DNA of 64,000 nucleotides from Desulfuromonadaceae bacterium. Its GTDB lineage: Bacteria; Desulfobacterota; Desulfuromonadia; Desulfuromonadales; JAHYIW01. Position numbers and translations under genes: made by a program. Under the pieces are notes generated by a model. That model searched no databases. It was not told where the DNA came from and saw only the letters and a list, made by a program, of their open reading frames with translations. Shown here piece by piece: positions 38,775 to 47,224 of this stretch (within the stretch, counting starts at the first letter, position 1; the number at the start of each line of letters is the position of its first letter). The stretch is taken from positions 1-64,000 of the forward strand of contig JAHYIW010000010.1 in assembly GCA_019429445.1 (NCBI GenBank), given 5' to 3'.

Positions 38775-38837
38775 TTGGCTCATATTTCAGCTCCTTTTTG
38801 CCCCATAGCTATGGCTATGAGGCTGTAAACGAGCCAA
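38775..38837. repeat. 63-bp imperfect palindromic intergenic repeat
   Basis: Arms TTGGCTC (38775-38781) and GAGCCAA (38831-38837) enclose inner complementary pieces CAGC/GCTG and a central CATAGCTATG palindrome. It sits between the convergent HD-GYP and dinB genes. It may act as a bidirectional terminator or be a dispersed repeat. No T-run follows. Confidence 0.5.
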
Positions 38838-38901
38838 AATCTGCCCTCAAACTTCTGGATTTTCGCTTCGGCCCTTATTCTCAGCCAGGCTCTTGGGTGA
38901 A

Positions 38902-40125
38902 TCACTCGACCTCCACGTCCCGAATCCCCGCCGGTTGCCAGGCCGGAGCAATGACCCGCGCCACGCTTTCCTGTCCCAGAATACTCCCGAACGTCAGGGC
39001 GGCGGTGCCGTAGCGCTCATTCACCCGATCCATCGCCAGCGTTGTCAGTTGGCGCCGCCGATCTTCATCAAGTAGTTGCAGCTGCCCGTTCTGGTGTTGC
39101 AGGCCGCTGAGACGGATGCCGAGGAGGCGGATCGGTTGACAAAGCGGCGTTCGGTCGAGAATCCCCCGCGCCCGGCGATAGATCTCGTCGCTGCGATTAA
39201 TCCATTCCGAAGAACTGTCCTGAATGCTGAAGGTGGTGAAGTCGGCGTAACGGATCGTCAGGGTGACGGTTCGACCGCTGACCCGATAGCGACGCGCGCG
39301 GCGACCGACCATTTCGGACAGACGCAACAGTTGAGTATGAATTTCTTCGGGATCGTCAATGTCCTGCGCAAGCGTCACCCCGTGCCCCACGGTTTTGATC
39401 GGTTCCGCCTGTGTACCGGGGATCACCGCCGCGTCATCCTCGCCACGTCCCATGCGTTGCAGACGCGGGCCGATAATGCCGAATTTGCGCCGCAACGCAG
39501 CGCCCGGAAAACGTCCCAGTTCTCCGCAGGTGAAAATCCCGAGACGGTTGAGCTGACTCGCGGTGCGTTTGCCGATCCCGCAGAGTTCCCCGATCGGCAA
39601 ATGCTCCAGGGTTGCGGCAATGCGTGCGCTGTCGATGATGGTGAGACCGTCCGGTTTTTGCATCTCCGAAGCCAGTTTGGCGAGTAATTTGTTCGGTGCG
39701 ATGCCGATCGAGCAGGTCAGCCCGAAAGCTTGCCGGATCCGCGCCTTGAGAAGGTACGCAACGCGTTGTGCGGAACCGAAGAGTTGCAACGATCCGCTCA
39801 GATCGAGAAACGCCTCGTCCACGGAAAAGACTTCCACCTGCGGGGTAAAATCGTGAAAGAGGGCAATGATGCGTTTTGAGGTGTCGGTGTAGAGCCGGTT
39901 GTTGCCAACCACAAGGGTCAATTCAGGGCAGACATTGCGGGCTTGCCAGAGGTTCATCCCGGTCTTGACGCCGCACCGCCGCGCTTCGTAGGACGATGTG
40001 GTGATGATCGTGCGTTTCCCGCCACCGGTAACGGCGATCGGTTTACCACGCAGCTGCGGGTTGCGTTGTTGCTCGACGGCAGCGAAGAACGCGTTCATGT
40101 CGATATGCATGATGGTGCGCTTCAT
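38902..40125 (-). CDS. dinB: DNA polymerase IV (Y-family translesion polymerase)
   Basis: A 407-residue Y-family polymerase. Catalytic residues are Asp9 in MHIDMNAFFA and Asp103/Glu104 in FSVDEAFLD. Motifs CSIGIAPNKLLAKLASE and LPIGELCGIGKRTASQL mark the palm and the helix-hairpin-helix. It copies damaged templates. Its start overlaps the stop of a small upstream gene by 4 nt (ATGA). No Geobacter-type LexA box was seen in the region directly upstream, although lexA is the next gene. Confidence 0.94.
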   Translation of the reverse strand: MKRTIMHIDMNAFFAAVEQQRNPQLRGKPIAVTGGGKRTIITTSSYEARRCGVKTGMNLWQARNVCPELTLVVGNNRLYTDTSKRIIALFHDFTPQVEVFSVDEAFLDLSGSLQLFGSAQRVAYLLKARIRQAFGLTCSIGIAPNKLLAKLASEMQKPDGLTIIDSARIAATLEHLPIGELCGIGKRTASQLNRLGIFTCGELGRFPGAALRRKFGIIGPRLQRMGRGEDDAAVIPGTQAEPIKTVGHGVTLAQDIDDPEEIHTQLLRLSEMVGRRARRYRVSGRTVTLTIRYADFTTFSIQDSSSEWINRSDEIYRRARGILDRTPLCQPIRLLGIRLSGLQHQNGQLQLLDEDRRRQLTTLAMDRVNERYGTAALTFGSILGQESVARVIAPAWQPAGIRDVEVE

Positions 40126-40376
40126 CGCTGTTCCGTATCGACCGCGCCGAGCGTCCAGCTCTGTTCATTACTGTCATAGATCAGCTCGTAGAGATTGCTG
40201 TCGACCGTCGTGGCGTAGTGGTGCAAGGTGGTCGCACCGCGTTGTTCCTGCCAGCGATAGGTGATCTCGGCGATCTGGTATTTGCGTCGATTCCAGTCGA
40301 ACCAGATTGGCCGGGGAACTTCACCGGGGGCGAAGATGACCGCGACCCGCACCGTTTTATTGAGCTGGATCACCAT
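40122..40376 (-). CDS. Small DUF6504-like protein paired with dinB
   Basis: An 84-residue protein with core motifs RPIWFDWNRRKYQIAEITYR, WQEQRGATTLHHYATTVDSN and LYELIYDSNEQSWTLGAVD. Short proteins of this type often sit beside dinB or imuB genes, and the 4-nt overlap with dinB supports a shared role in DNA repair. The family assignment is from memory of the motif style. ATG 40376 is preferred; the frame is open to 40433. No strong ribosome site is visible for either. Confidence 0.6.
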   Translation of the reverse strand: MVIQLNKTVRVAVIFAPGEVPRPIWFDWNRRKYQIAEITYRWQEQRGATTLHHYATTVDSNLYELIYDSNEQSWTLGAVDTEQR

Positions 40377-40443
40377 GTTTTGATGCACTCGCAAAAAAGA
40401 ATGAGATGGCCAAGCAAAAATTTCGTCATACAATGCTTGGTGG

Positions 40444-40511
40444 TTTTTCAGGGGCGAAGGCCTACATCAGGTCGGTCGAGGTCCTGAAAAAACAGCGTAA
40501 CGCCGTAGGCC
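40444..40511. repeat. Interleaved inverted repeats (pseudoknot-like) after lexA
   Basis: Two perfect inverted repeats interlock: TTTTTCAGG (40444-40452) with CCTGAAAAA (40483-40491), and GGCCTAC (40459-40465) with GTAGGCC (40505-40511). The order A-B-A'-B' permits a pseudoknot or two alternative hairpins. The element lies between lexA and the dinB pair. It could be a dispersed repeat, a terminator for lexA, or both. Confidence 0.55.
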
Positions 40512-40535
40512 GGACTTTTTGCGACGCCATCATGT

Positions 40536-41144
40536 TCAGTCCGGCAGTTGACGATAGAGACCAACCACCTTGCCGACAATGCGCGCTTCGCCGTCGCGGG
40601 CCGAGATATACAGCGGGGCATAGTGGAGATTTTCCGGTTGCAGGCGAATCCGCCCAGGTTCGTGAAAAAAACGTTTTAGCGTCGCTTCGCCATCGAGCAG
40701 GACAACGACAATATCGCGATCATGCGCGATCGGCTGGGGCCGGATCAGGGCGAGATCACCGTCGATGATCCCGGCGTCGATCATTGAATCGCCGCGCACG
40801 CGCAGAAAAAAGGTGCCGCCGCTGCGGCGTGCGCGATCGATGGCGAAATATCCTTCAATTTCTTCGGTGGCCGGTTGCCAGTTCCCCGCCTGCACGGTGC
40901 CGACAATCGGCAGTGCGTCACCCGCACTTTCCGAAGTGTTGAGGATGATCCCGCGGGCGCTGCCGGAGCGGCGGTGCAGATACCCTTTGCGTTCCAGAGC
41001 GGCCAGATGTTTCATCACGCCAAGCGTGCCGGAGACCCCCAGATGAGTGGCAATTTCGCGCAGGGTTGGCGGCCGACCGTGGGTGTCACGATGGACGGTG
41101 ATAAAGTTGAGAACCTGCTGTTGACGTGGCGAGAGTTGTTTCAT
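40536..41144 (-). CDS. lexA: LexA SOS repressor
   Basis: A 202-residue LexA. The N-terminal winged helix includes RPPTLREIATHLGVSGTLGV. The Ala-Gly self-cleavage site is in GTVQAGNW, the catalytic Ser in RGDSMIDAGI and the Lys in EATLKRF. The frame is open 13 codons further, but ATG 41144 gives the normal LexA length. A perfect Geobacter-type LexA box lies directly against this ATG, so autoregulation is expected. No Shine-Dalgarno is visible upstream of the start. Confidence 0.95.
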   Translation of the reverse strand: MKQLSPRQQQVLNFITVHRDTHGRPPTLREIATHLGVSGTLGVMKHLAALERKGYLHRRSGSARGIILNTSESAGDALPIVGTVQAGNWQPATEEIEGYFAIDRARRSGGTFFLRVRGDSMIDAGIIDGDLALIRPQPIAHDRDIVVVLLDGEATLKRFFHEPGRIRLQPENLHYAPLYISARDGEARIVGKVVGLYRQLPD

Positions 41145-41162
41145 GGTTGTCAAATGATAACC
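41145..41162 (-). promoter_or_regulatory. LexA operator (Geobacter-type SOS box)
   Basis: GGTTGTCAAATGATAACC fits GGTTN2CN4GN3ACC, the consensus reported for Geobacter LexA, at every fixed position. It touches the lexA start codon and overlaps the -10 element. Confidence 0.85.
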
Positions 41163-41183
41163 ATGATGACGTGACGCTGTCAA
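41155..41183 (-). promoter_or_regulatory. lexA: lexA promoter
   Basis: On the minus strand TTGACA (41183-41178), 17 bp, then TTATCA (41160-41155). The expected transcript start falls at about 41144-41149, on or just before the ATG, so the mRNA may be leaderless. Confidence 0.6.
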
Positions 41184-41300
41184 GGATGAAAAAATGCTCG
41201 ATTTTCAGACCGTCATGCCTGATGAAGCGCTGGTAGCGCCGACCAAAACACGCTATAATCGACAGAATTTCAGTAATTTATCTTTATTCAGGATACAACG

Positions 41301-43955
41301 ATGGATGTCATAACCACCCATGTGAATGCCGATTTTGACTGTCTCGGTTCGATGGTCGCAGCCCACCTGCTTTATCCGCAGGCCAAGATGGTCTTTGCCG
41401 GCGCACAGGAACGTGGACTGCGCGAGTTCTTTGTCAAGAGCGTCGGTTATGCCCTCGATTTCAAACGCTTTCGCGATATCGACCTGGCTGCCGTGACCCG
41501 TTTGATCCTGGTCGATGTGCGTCAGGCGGAGCGCATCGGTCCGTTCGCCGAGCTGATTGGCCGCGAAGGGATCGAACTGCATATCTACGATCATCACTCC
41601 GCCAGTGAAAATGATCTGCGCGGCACGCTCGAAATAGTCGAGCCGGTCGGCGCGACAGTGACCGTCCTGACGCGGATTATCCGCCAACGTGGCATCACGC
41701 CGAGCCCGGAAGAAGCGACAATGATGATGCTCGGGCTCTATGAAGATACCGGCTGTCTGTTGTTTAGCTCGACGACCGGCGCAGATTTCTCCGCCGCCGC
41801 TTTTTTACTGGAGCAGGGGGCCGATCTCAACACGGTTGCCGACTTCCTGACGCAGGAGCTGACGGTCGAACAGGTCGCGTTGCTCCATGAACTGACCCAG
41901 AATCTGTCCGTACTCAATGTCCACGGGGTCGACATCACCCTGGCGCATGCCTCGACGGAACGGTTCGTGGGCGATCTGGCGATGCTGACTCACAAATTGA
42001 AAGATATGGAAAATTGCCAGGTGCTGATCGTGGCGGCACGGATGGGCGACCGGATCTTTCTGGTCGGGCGGTCGCGGCTGCCGGAAGTTGATGTGCGGGA
42101 GGTGTTGGGCGAGTTTGGCGGCGGAGGACATCCTTATGCTGCCTCCGGGGTGGTGCGCGATCTGACCTTGATCCAAGTGATGGAGCGCTTGCCGCTGGTG
42201 CTGGCACAGCAGGTGAGTCCGCGCTGGAATGCCCGACACCTGATGTCAACACCGGTCAAAAGTGTCGCGGTCAATACGACAATCAGTGAGGCGCGGCAGT
42301 TACTGACCCGCTACAATCTCAACGCCCTGCCGGTACTCGACGGGCAGCGAGTGGCGGGCGTTATTACCCGACAGACGCTTGAAAAAGCAGCGCATCACGG
42401 TCTCGCCAAAGAGCTGGTGACCGAGTACATGTTTGATGACGTGGCTTGTGCGACCCCGGAAACCAGCGTTGCCGAGCTTCAGGAGTTGATCGTTGGCAAT
42501 AATCAGCGCTTTGTGCCGGTCATTGAGGGGGAACGCATGGTCGGCGCGGTCACCCGTACCGACTTGCTGCGCCATCTGGTTTCGGGCGGACGCATCGCAC
42601 GCCTGTCATCGGCACTGCATCCGGACGGTGGGGGAGGAATCAAACGCCACCAGCTGATGCGACGGCTGCACGCTAAAATTCCGGAGCGGGTGGTAACGCT
42701 GCTGAAAGAACTTGGGGATCTCGCGGACCAACTGGATTGCCAGGTGTTTGCCGTCGGTGGCTTTGTGCGTGATCTACTCCTCGGTGAAGAAAACATCGAT
42801 CTTGATCTGGTCGTCGAAGGCGACGCGATCGTTCTGGCGCAGGCCTTTACCCGCAGGCGCACCTGTCGGATACGGGTGCATCGCAAGTTCGGGACGGCGG
42901 TGATTATCTTTCCTGACGGCTACAAAATCGATGTTGCCAGTGCGCGTACCGAGTATTACCTGGAACCGGGGGCGCTCCCCAACGTCGAAAATTCTTCCCT
43001 CAAGCTGGATCTCTATCGTCGCGATTTTTCGATCAACACGCTGGCTTTATCACTCAATAAAGAGCACTTTTGTGAACTGGTTGATTACTTCGGTGGTCAA
43101 CGTGATCTGCGTGAAAAGGCGGTACGGGTGCTGCACAATCTGAGCTTTGTCGAGGACCCGACGCGGATGTTCAGGGCGGTGCGTTTTGAGCAGCGGCTCG
43201 GTTTCAAGATCGGTAAACATACCCTCAACCTCCTTACCAGTGCGGTGCGTATGGGCTTCCTGAACAAGGTGGGGGGCAGTCGCCTGGCCAATGAACTGAT
43301 CCATATTCTCAATGAATCAGAGCCGTTCCGCGCCCTTGAGCGGCTGAACGACCTTGGACTGCTGGCCGGGTTGCATCTTGACCTGAAGCTCGGACGCCGT
43401 AACCGGCGGGCGTTGAAAGCGGTCGGCAAGGTATTGCACTGGTACGAACTGCTCTACGCGGAACACGATTGCGAGATCTGGCTGGTCTATCTGCTCTGTC
43501 TGACCTGCGAACTTGATGATGAGGCGATGCAGGCGCTTTGCACCCGGCTAACACTCTCCCAGCGGCAGCGTACGCAGCTTGTCATTGGCCGCGCCGCCGG
43601 ACATCAGATGTTGCGTTACTTGTCGCGCCGGGCCGGGAGTGACGGCACGCTGTTGCCCAGCCAGTTGTATCGTCGGTTGCAACCGTTGACTCCGGAAGTC
43701 ATTCTCTACCTGATGAGCCTGACCTCGCGCGATGCGATAAAACGGTGGATTTCTCATTATCTGACCCATTTGCGTCAGGTCCAATGTTTGTTGACCGGTG
43801 ATGATCTGCATCACATGGGGATGCCGTCGGGGCCGCTGTATCGTGAGGTTCTGGAACGACTGCTCGGGGCACGGCTCGACGGGCGGGTGGTGACGCATGA
43901 GGATGAAGTGAATTGGGTACGGAAACGGTTCAGGAATCATTTACCGAAGGGGTAG
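41301..43955 (+). CDS. DHH - CBS - tRNA nucleotidyltransferase fusion
   Basis: An 884-residue fusion. An N-terminal DHH/DHHA1 phosphoesterase-like module (about 1-310) has THVNADFDCLGS, DHHSA and the GGGGHPYAASG motif of DHHA1. Two CBS repeats (about 315-430) follow. A class II poly(A)/CCA-type nucleotidyltransferase (about 475-884) has VGGFVRDLLLG and the metal-binding DLDLV. Such fusions occur in Geobacter and Aquifex relatives and are linked to the A-adding or CCA-adding step of tRNA 3'-end repair. The window cannot say which. ATG 41301 follows CAGGA. A TATAAT at 41254-41259 is a likely -10 with a poor -35. Confidence 0.9.
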   Translation: MDVITTHVNADFDCLGSMVAAHLLYPQAKMVFAGAQERGLREFFVKSVGYALDFKRFRDIDLAAVTRLILVDVRQAERIGPFAELIGREGIELHIYDHHSASENDLRGTLEIVEPVGATVTVLTRIIRQRGITPSPEEATMMMLGLYEDTGCLLFSSTTGADFSAAAFLLEQGADLNTVADFLTQELTVEQVALLHELTQNLSVLNVHGVDITLAHASTERFVGDLAMLTHKLKDMENCQVLIVAARMGDRIFLVGRSRLPEVDVREVLGEFGGGGHPYAASGVVRDLTLIQVMERLPLVLAQQVSPRWNARHLMSTPVKSVAVNTTISEARQLLTRYNLNALPVLDGQRVAGVITRQTLEKAAHHGLAKELVTEYMFDDVACATPETSVAELQELIVGNNQRFVPVIEGERMVGAVTRTDLLRHLVSGGRIARLSSALHPDGGGGIKRHQLMRRLHAKIPERVVTLLKELGDLADQLDCQVFAVGGFVRDLLLGEENIDLDLVVEGDAIVLAQAFTRRRTCRIRVHRKFGTAVIIFPDGYKIDVASARTEYYLEPGALPNVENSSLKLDLYRRDFSINTLALSLNKEHFCELVDYFGGQRDLREKAVRVLHNLSFVEDPTRMFRAVRFEQRLGFKIGKHTLNLLTSAVRMGFLNKVGGSRLANELIHILNESEPFRALERLNDLGLLAGLHLDLKLGRRNRRALKAVGKVLHWYELLYAEHDCEIWLVYLLCLTCELDDEAMQALCTRLTLSQRQRTQLVIGRAAGHQMLRYLSRRAGSDGTLLPSQLYRRLQPLTPEVILYLMSLTSRDAIKRWISHYLTHLRQVQCLLTGDDLHHMGMPSGPLYREVLERLLGARLDGRVVTHEDEVNWVRKRFRNHLPKG

Positions 43956-43994
43956 CCGGGTCGGCTCCCGTGATCGCCGGTGCATCAAGCTTGA

Positions 43995-44032
43995 GCCCCG
44001 CCTGTTCCATAGCGCACCTGAACTGGCGGGGC
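43995..44032. terminator. Hairpin between convergent genes
   Basis: A perfect 8-bp GC stem GCCCCGCC (43995-44002) / GGCGGGGC (44025-44032) with a 22-nt loop, flanked by further weak pairing (ATCAAG / CTTGAT). It lies between the nucleotidyltransferase and the converging zinc-ribbon gene and may terminate both. Confidence 0.5.
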
Positions 44033-44067
44033 CCTTGATCATTTAATAGTTCGTCCGTTTATGTTTT

Positions 44068-44259
44068 TTACAGCGAACAACTCATGTCTTCGCCGCAACA
44101 CATCGGTGATTTGATCTTGCCATGTCCGTTAGGGCATTTGGAAATCTGGACCATCTTTCCGTCGGGCAAGGTCAAGGTGTCATTTTTAAGCGGGGCATTG
44201 CATTTGGCGCAGGTTGCGTTTACACCCATGCCACATTTTGCGCAGCTGTAAGTTGCCAT
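44068..44259 (-). CDS. Small double zinc-ribbon-like protein
   Basis: A 63-residue cysteine-rich protein with CAKCG, CAKCN, a single CPNGHGK and CCGEDMSC, eight or nine Cys in all. It probably binds zinc or iron in one or two rubredoxin/zinc-ribbon-like sites. Closely similar small proteins occur in sulfur- and metal-reducing bacteria, with unknown role. A GGAGAA lies just before the ATG. It is transcribed alone. Confidence 0.75.
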   Translation of the reverse strand: MATYSCAKCGMGVNATCAKCNAPLKNDTLTLPDGKMVQISKCPNGHGKIKSPMCCGEDMSCSL

Positions 44260-44465
44260 TATTTTTTCTCCTTTGCGAAGCTGAGGGCGGCGGTACCGCC
44301 AATGTTGAATTTATTTCGGATTCTAAATTATTACCGTAGTTGCGTGATCTGTCAATTTCTCGATCGGCATTTTGCCTTCACGTTGCCCCTTTGTAAAAAA
44401 TCGTTTAAATTGATGGCTTAGCCATCTAATTCTTTTTTGCGAGTGCATTTAGGAGGAGAACTGCC

Positions 44466-45596
44466 ATGGAACGATCCGCTCTGGCAACTTATGCCGCACA
44501 CAGTGACACCAGTCGTGGCCGCCGTTATGAGGAACCGCACAAAGACGATCGCCCGCCCTTCGAGCGCGACCGTGATCGCATTATCCATTCCGCGGCGTTT
44601 CGGCGTCTCGAATACAAAACCCAGGTTTTTGTCAACCACGAAGGAGATTACTACCGGACGCGGCTGACCCATTCGCTCGAAGTGGCGCAAATCGGGCGCG
44701 GGATTGCAAGGCGGTTGCAACTCAATGAAGACCTGGTTGAAACGCTGGCGCTGGCCCACGATCTGGGGCATACCCCGTTCGGGCACACCGGTGAAGATGT
44801 GTTGAATCGTTTGATGAAGGATTACGGCGGGTTCGAGCACAACCGTCAATCGTTGCGTATTGTTGAACAGCTGGAAGAGCGTTATCCTGGTTTTGATGGT
44901 TTGAATTTGTCGTGGGAAACACGCGAGGGGATTATCAAACACACCTCTGATTACGATTCAGCGGACGGTGATTTTGTGGAGTATGAGCCTGGTGCCCAGC
45001 CGACTCTCGAAGCGCAGTTGATCGATCTGGCCGACGAGATTGCCTACAATAATCACGATATCGATGATGGGCTCAAGGCCGGGTTTATTCATCTGCACGA
45101 ATTGGCTGAGCTCGAATTATGGCGCGAAACATCAGATCTGGTGCGTGAAAAATACGGGACACTTGGTGAGGAAAGGCATGCCCATCAAACGATCAGTCAC
45201 TTGATCGGGCGGCTGATCCTCGATCTGGTTGAGCAGACGGCTGAAAATATTACTGCTGCGGGGATTGAAAGTCTGGCAGATGTGCGTCGTCAGGAACGCC
45301 GCCTGGTAGAATTCAGCCCCCGCATCGCGACGTTAAACCGCCAACTGAAAAAATTCCTCTTCAAACGTTTGTATCGGCATTACAAGGTCGAACGGATGCG
45401 CTTTAAAGCAGAACGGTTTATTACGCTGATCTTTGAGTGTTATCAGCATAATCCACTATTGCTGCCGCTGAGTTATCAGGAAAAGTATGCGCGTTTCGGC
45501 AGGGAGCGCGTCATCTGCGACTATATTGCCGGGATGACCGATCGCTACGCGCAGGACGAATACAAACGGCTCTTCGAGCCGTTTGAACGGGTGTGA
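44466..45596 (+). CDS. dgt: Deoxyguanosinetriphosphate triphosphohydrolase
   Basis: A 376-residue HD-domain dNTPase of the short bacterial class, which removes triphosphate from dGTP or other dNTPs. The metal site is visible in RTRLTHSLEVAQ, ALAHDLGHTPFGHTGE (catalytic HD) and LADEIAYNNHDIDDGL. AGGAGGAG at 44451-44458 precedes ATG 44466. It lies 15 bp from the convergent yhbY. Confidence 0.93.
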   Translation: MERSALATYAAHSDTSRGRRYEEPHKDDRPPFERDRDRIIHSAAFRRLEYKTQVFVNHEGDYYRTRLTHSLEVAQIGRGIARRLQLNEDLVETLALAHDLGHTPFGHTGEDVLNRLMKDYGGFEHNRQSLRIVEQLEERYPGFDGLNLSWETREGIIKHTSDYDSADGDFVEYEPGAQPTLEAQLIDLADEIAYNNHDIDDGLKAGFIHLHELAELELWRETSDLVREKYGTLGEERHAHQTISHLIGRLILDLVEQTAENITAAGIESLADVRRQERRLVEFSPRIATLNRQLKKFLFKRLYRHYKVERMRFKAERFITLIFECYQHNPLLLPLSYQEKYARFGRERVICDYIAGMTDRYAQDEYKRLFEPFERV

Positions 45597-45611
45597 GCGT
45601 GGCGCTGCCGG

Positions 45612-45914
45612 TCAGGGGAGCTTGATTGTCGGTTCCTCAGCGGGACGATAGAGCAGGAAGGTGCGACCGACCACCTGGGCGATCGCGGAATGAGTGGCGG
45701 CGGCCAGTTCGGCGGCGACCTCTTTGCGATTGCTGAGGCAGGTTTCCAGCAGCTTGACTTTGATCAGCTCATGAATGGCCAGCGCTTCTTCGGCGGCGGC
45801 GACAACCTGCTCGGTCAGTTCGTTTTTGCCGATGACGAGCACCGGGTTGAGATGATGGCCGAGGCCGCGCAGATGTCGGGCCTGCTTGCCGCTGAGTTTT
45901 TCCATCGGTTTCAT
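45612..45914 (-). CDS. yhbY: YhbY-type CRM-domain RNA-binding protein
   Basis: A 100-residue single CRM domain, associated with the large ribosomal subunit precursor. The family signature KQARHLRGLGHHLNPVLVIG is followed by HELIKVKLLE and VVGRTFLLYRP, with the loop N-(K/R)-N seen here as GKNEL. It is full length and stands alone. Confidence 0.92.
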   Translation of the reverse strand: MKPMEKLSGKQARHLRGLGHHLNPVLVIGKNELTEQVVAAAEEALAIHELIKVKLLETCLSNRKEVAAELAAATHSAIAQVVGRTFLLYRPAEEPTIKLP

Positions 45915-46064
45915 TCTTTATTCCTTCAGTGGGTAGAGTGGGGGCATTATACGCAGTCGTTGCGGCAATGCAACTGCTTTTCGCCGGGTTACCTCAAGTC
46001 GCCTTCGCACCGAGGGGGTTGACGGGGGACGATATCGATTCATTTCAAGTGACAAGGAGAACAT

Positions 46065-47069
46065 ATGCCAAAGAATGAATGGTCGATCGAACGGTTCATA
46101 CAGCAGAGCAGCGGTTTCTGGGTGTCGGCGACCTTGCACGCCGGGGTCAAGCATGATGTTTTTACGCCGCTGGCCGAGGAGCGCCTGACCCTCACCCAAC
46201 TGGCGGAGCGCACCGGTTGCAGCGCCCGCGGTCTGGGGATGCTGCTCGATGCGCTGACGGCCCTCGGTCTGCTCGACAAGGAAGAAGCCGGCTATCGCGC
46301 CGGAAGCTTTGCCCGCACGCATCTGGTGCAGGGGCAGCCGGAATACCTCGGTGATATCGTGTTGCATCATCATCACCTGATGGAGTCGTGGTCGCATCTC
46401 GACCGCTCGGTCGCCAGCGGCGCAGCGCATCAACAGCTGTCGTTGCATAAAGATGAGGAGTGGCTGACGGCATTTTTGAACGGCATGTTCAATCTCGCAT
46501 CGATGCGTGCGCCGCAGGTCGCGCAGCAGTTCGATTTCAGCGCTCACCAACGCCTGCTCGATCTCGGTGGCGGGCCGGGAACCTATGCCATCCAGTTCTG
46601 TCGCGTTAATCCAGACTTGACAGCGACGATTTTTGACCGTCCGGTGAGTCGCCCCATCGCCACCGCCACCGTGGCACGTTTCGACATGCAGCAACGCATC
46701 GATTTCCATCCCGGTGATTTCAATAGCGATCCACTCCCGACCGGCTACGATCTTTTCTGGATGTCGCACATCCTCCACAGCAATGGCCCCGAGGCCTGTC
46801 GTGCGCTGGTGCAGCGTGCGGTCGATGCACTGGAACCGGGGGGGCTGTTGCTGATCCAGGAGTTTATCCTGCATGATGATGGCTGCTCCCCCGTTTTTCC
46901 GACCTTGTTCGCGTTGAACATGCTGGTGCAAACCGACGCGGGGCAGGCGTATCGGGAGAATGAGTTGATTGAAATGATGACGGCGGCAGGGCTGGTGAAT
47001 GTGCGGCGGGTTGAGGAAGCGCAGGGGGGTAACGGGATGGGGATTGTGGTGGGGGAGAAGTTGGGTTGA
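46065..47069 (+). CDS. SAM-dependent O-methyltransferase-like protein
   Basis: A 334-residue protein with the two-part layout of O-methyltransferases of the acetylserotonin / hydroxyneurosporene / BchU group. An N-terminal winged-helix dimerisation domain (LTLTQLAERTGCSARGLGML) precedes a class I Rossmann domain. The SAM motif is LLDLGGGPGTYAI, with an acidic FDRP strand end and a later HPGDFNSDPLP loop. The substrate is unknown. AAGGAG lies 9 nt before the ATG. No biosynthetic partner is adjacent. Confidence 0.82.
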   Translation: MPKNEWSIERFIQQSSGFWVSATLHAGVKHDVFTPLAEERLTLTQLAERTGCSARGLGMLLDALTALGLLDKEEAGYRAGSFARTHLVQGQPEYLGDIVLHHHHLMESWSHLDRSVASGAAHQQLSLHKDEEWLTAFLNGMFNLASMRAPQVAQQFDFSAHQRLLDLGGGPGTYAIQFCRVNPDLTATIFDRPVSRPIATATVARFDMQQRIDFHPGDFNSDPLPTGYDLFWMSHILHSNGPEACRALVQRAVDALEPGGLLLIQEFILHDDGCSPVFPTLFALNMLVQTDAGQAYRENELIEMMTAAGLVNVRRVEEAQGGNGMGIVVGEKLG

Positions 47070-47121
47070 CGTCGATGCCAATAGCGATGTTAATTGTGGG
47101 CAAGACGCGACGCCCTGAACC

Positions 47122-47165
47122 GGGGCACCCGCGAGGGGTGCCCCGACGGTAAAAAATCTACCGTC
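47122..47165. repeat. Two abutting perfect hairpins
   Basis: GGGGCACCC (47122-47130) pairs with GGGTGCCCC (47136-47144) in a 9-bp stem. It is followed at once by GACGGTA (47145-47151) with TACCGTC (47159-47165), 7 bp. They lie between the methyltransferase and tauE-like genes. The first may end the methyltransferase transcript. The doublet also looks like a REP-type intergenic element. Confidence 0.6.
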
Positions 47166-47224
47166 AGCCCCCCAATAACGGACAAATATCGCACCTGTCG
47201 AAAATAATGGTTTAAGCTTATTTT

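Noticed and set aside
46065-47069. Tailoring methyltransferase for the polyene pathway
   Set aside because: It is 23 kb from the operon with unrelated genes between, so there is no positional support.
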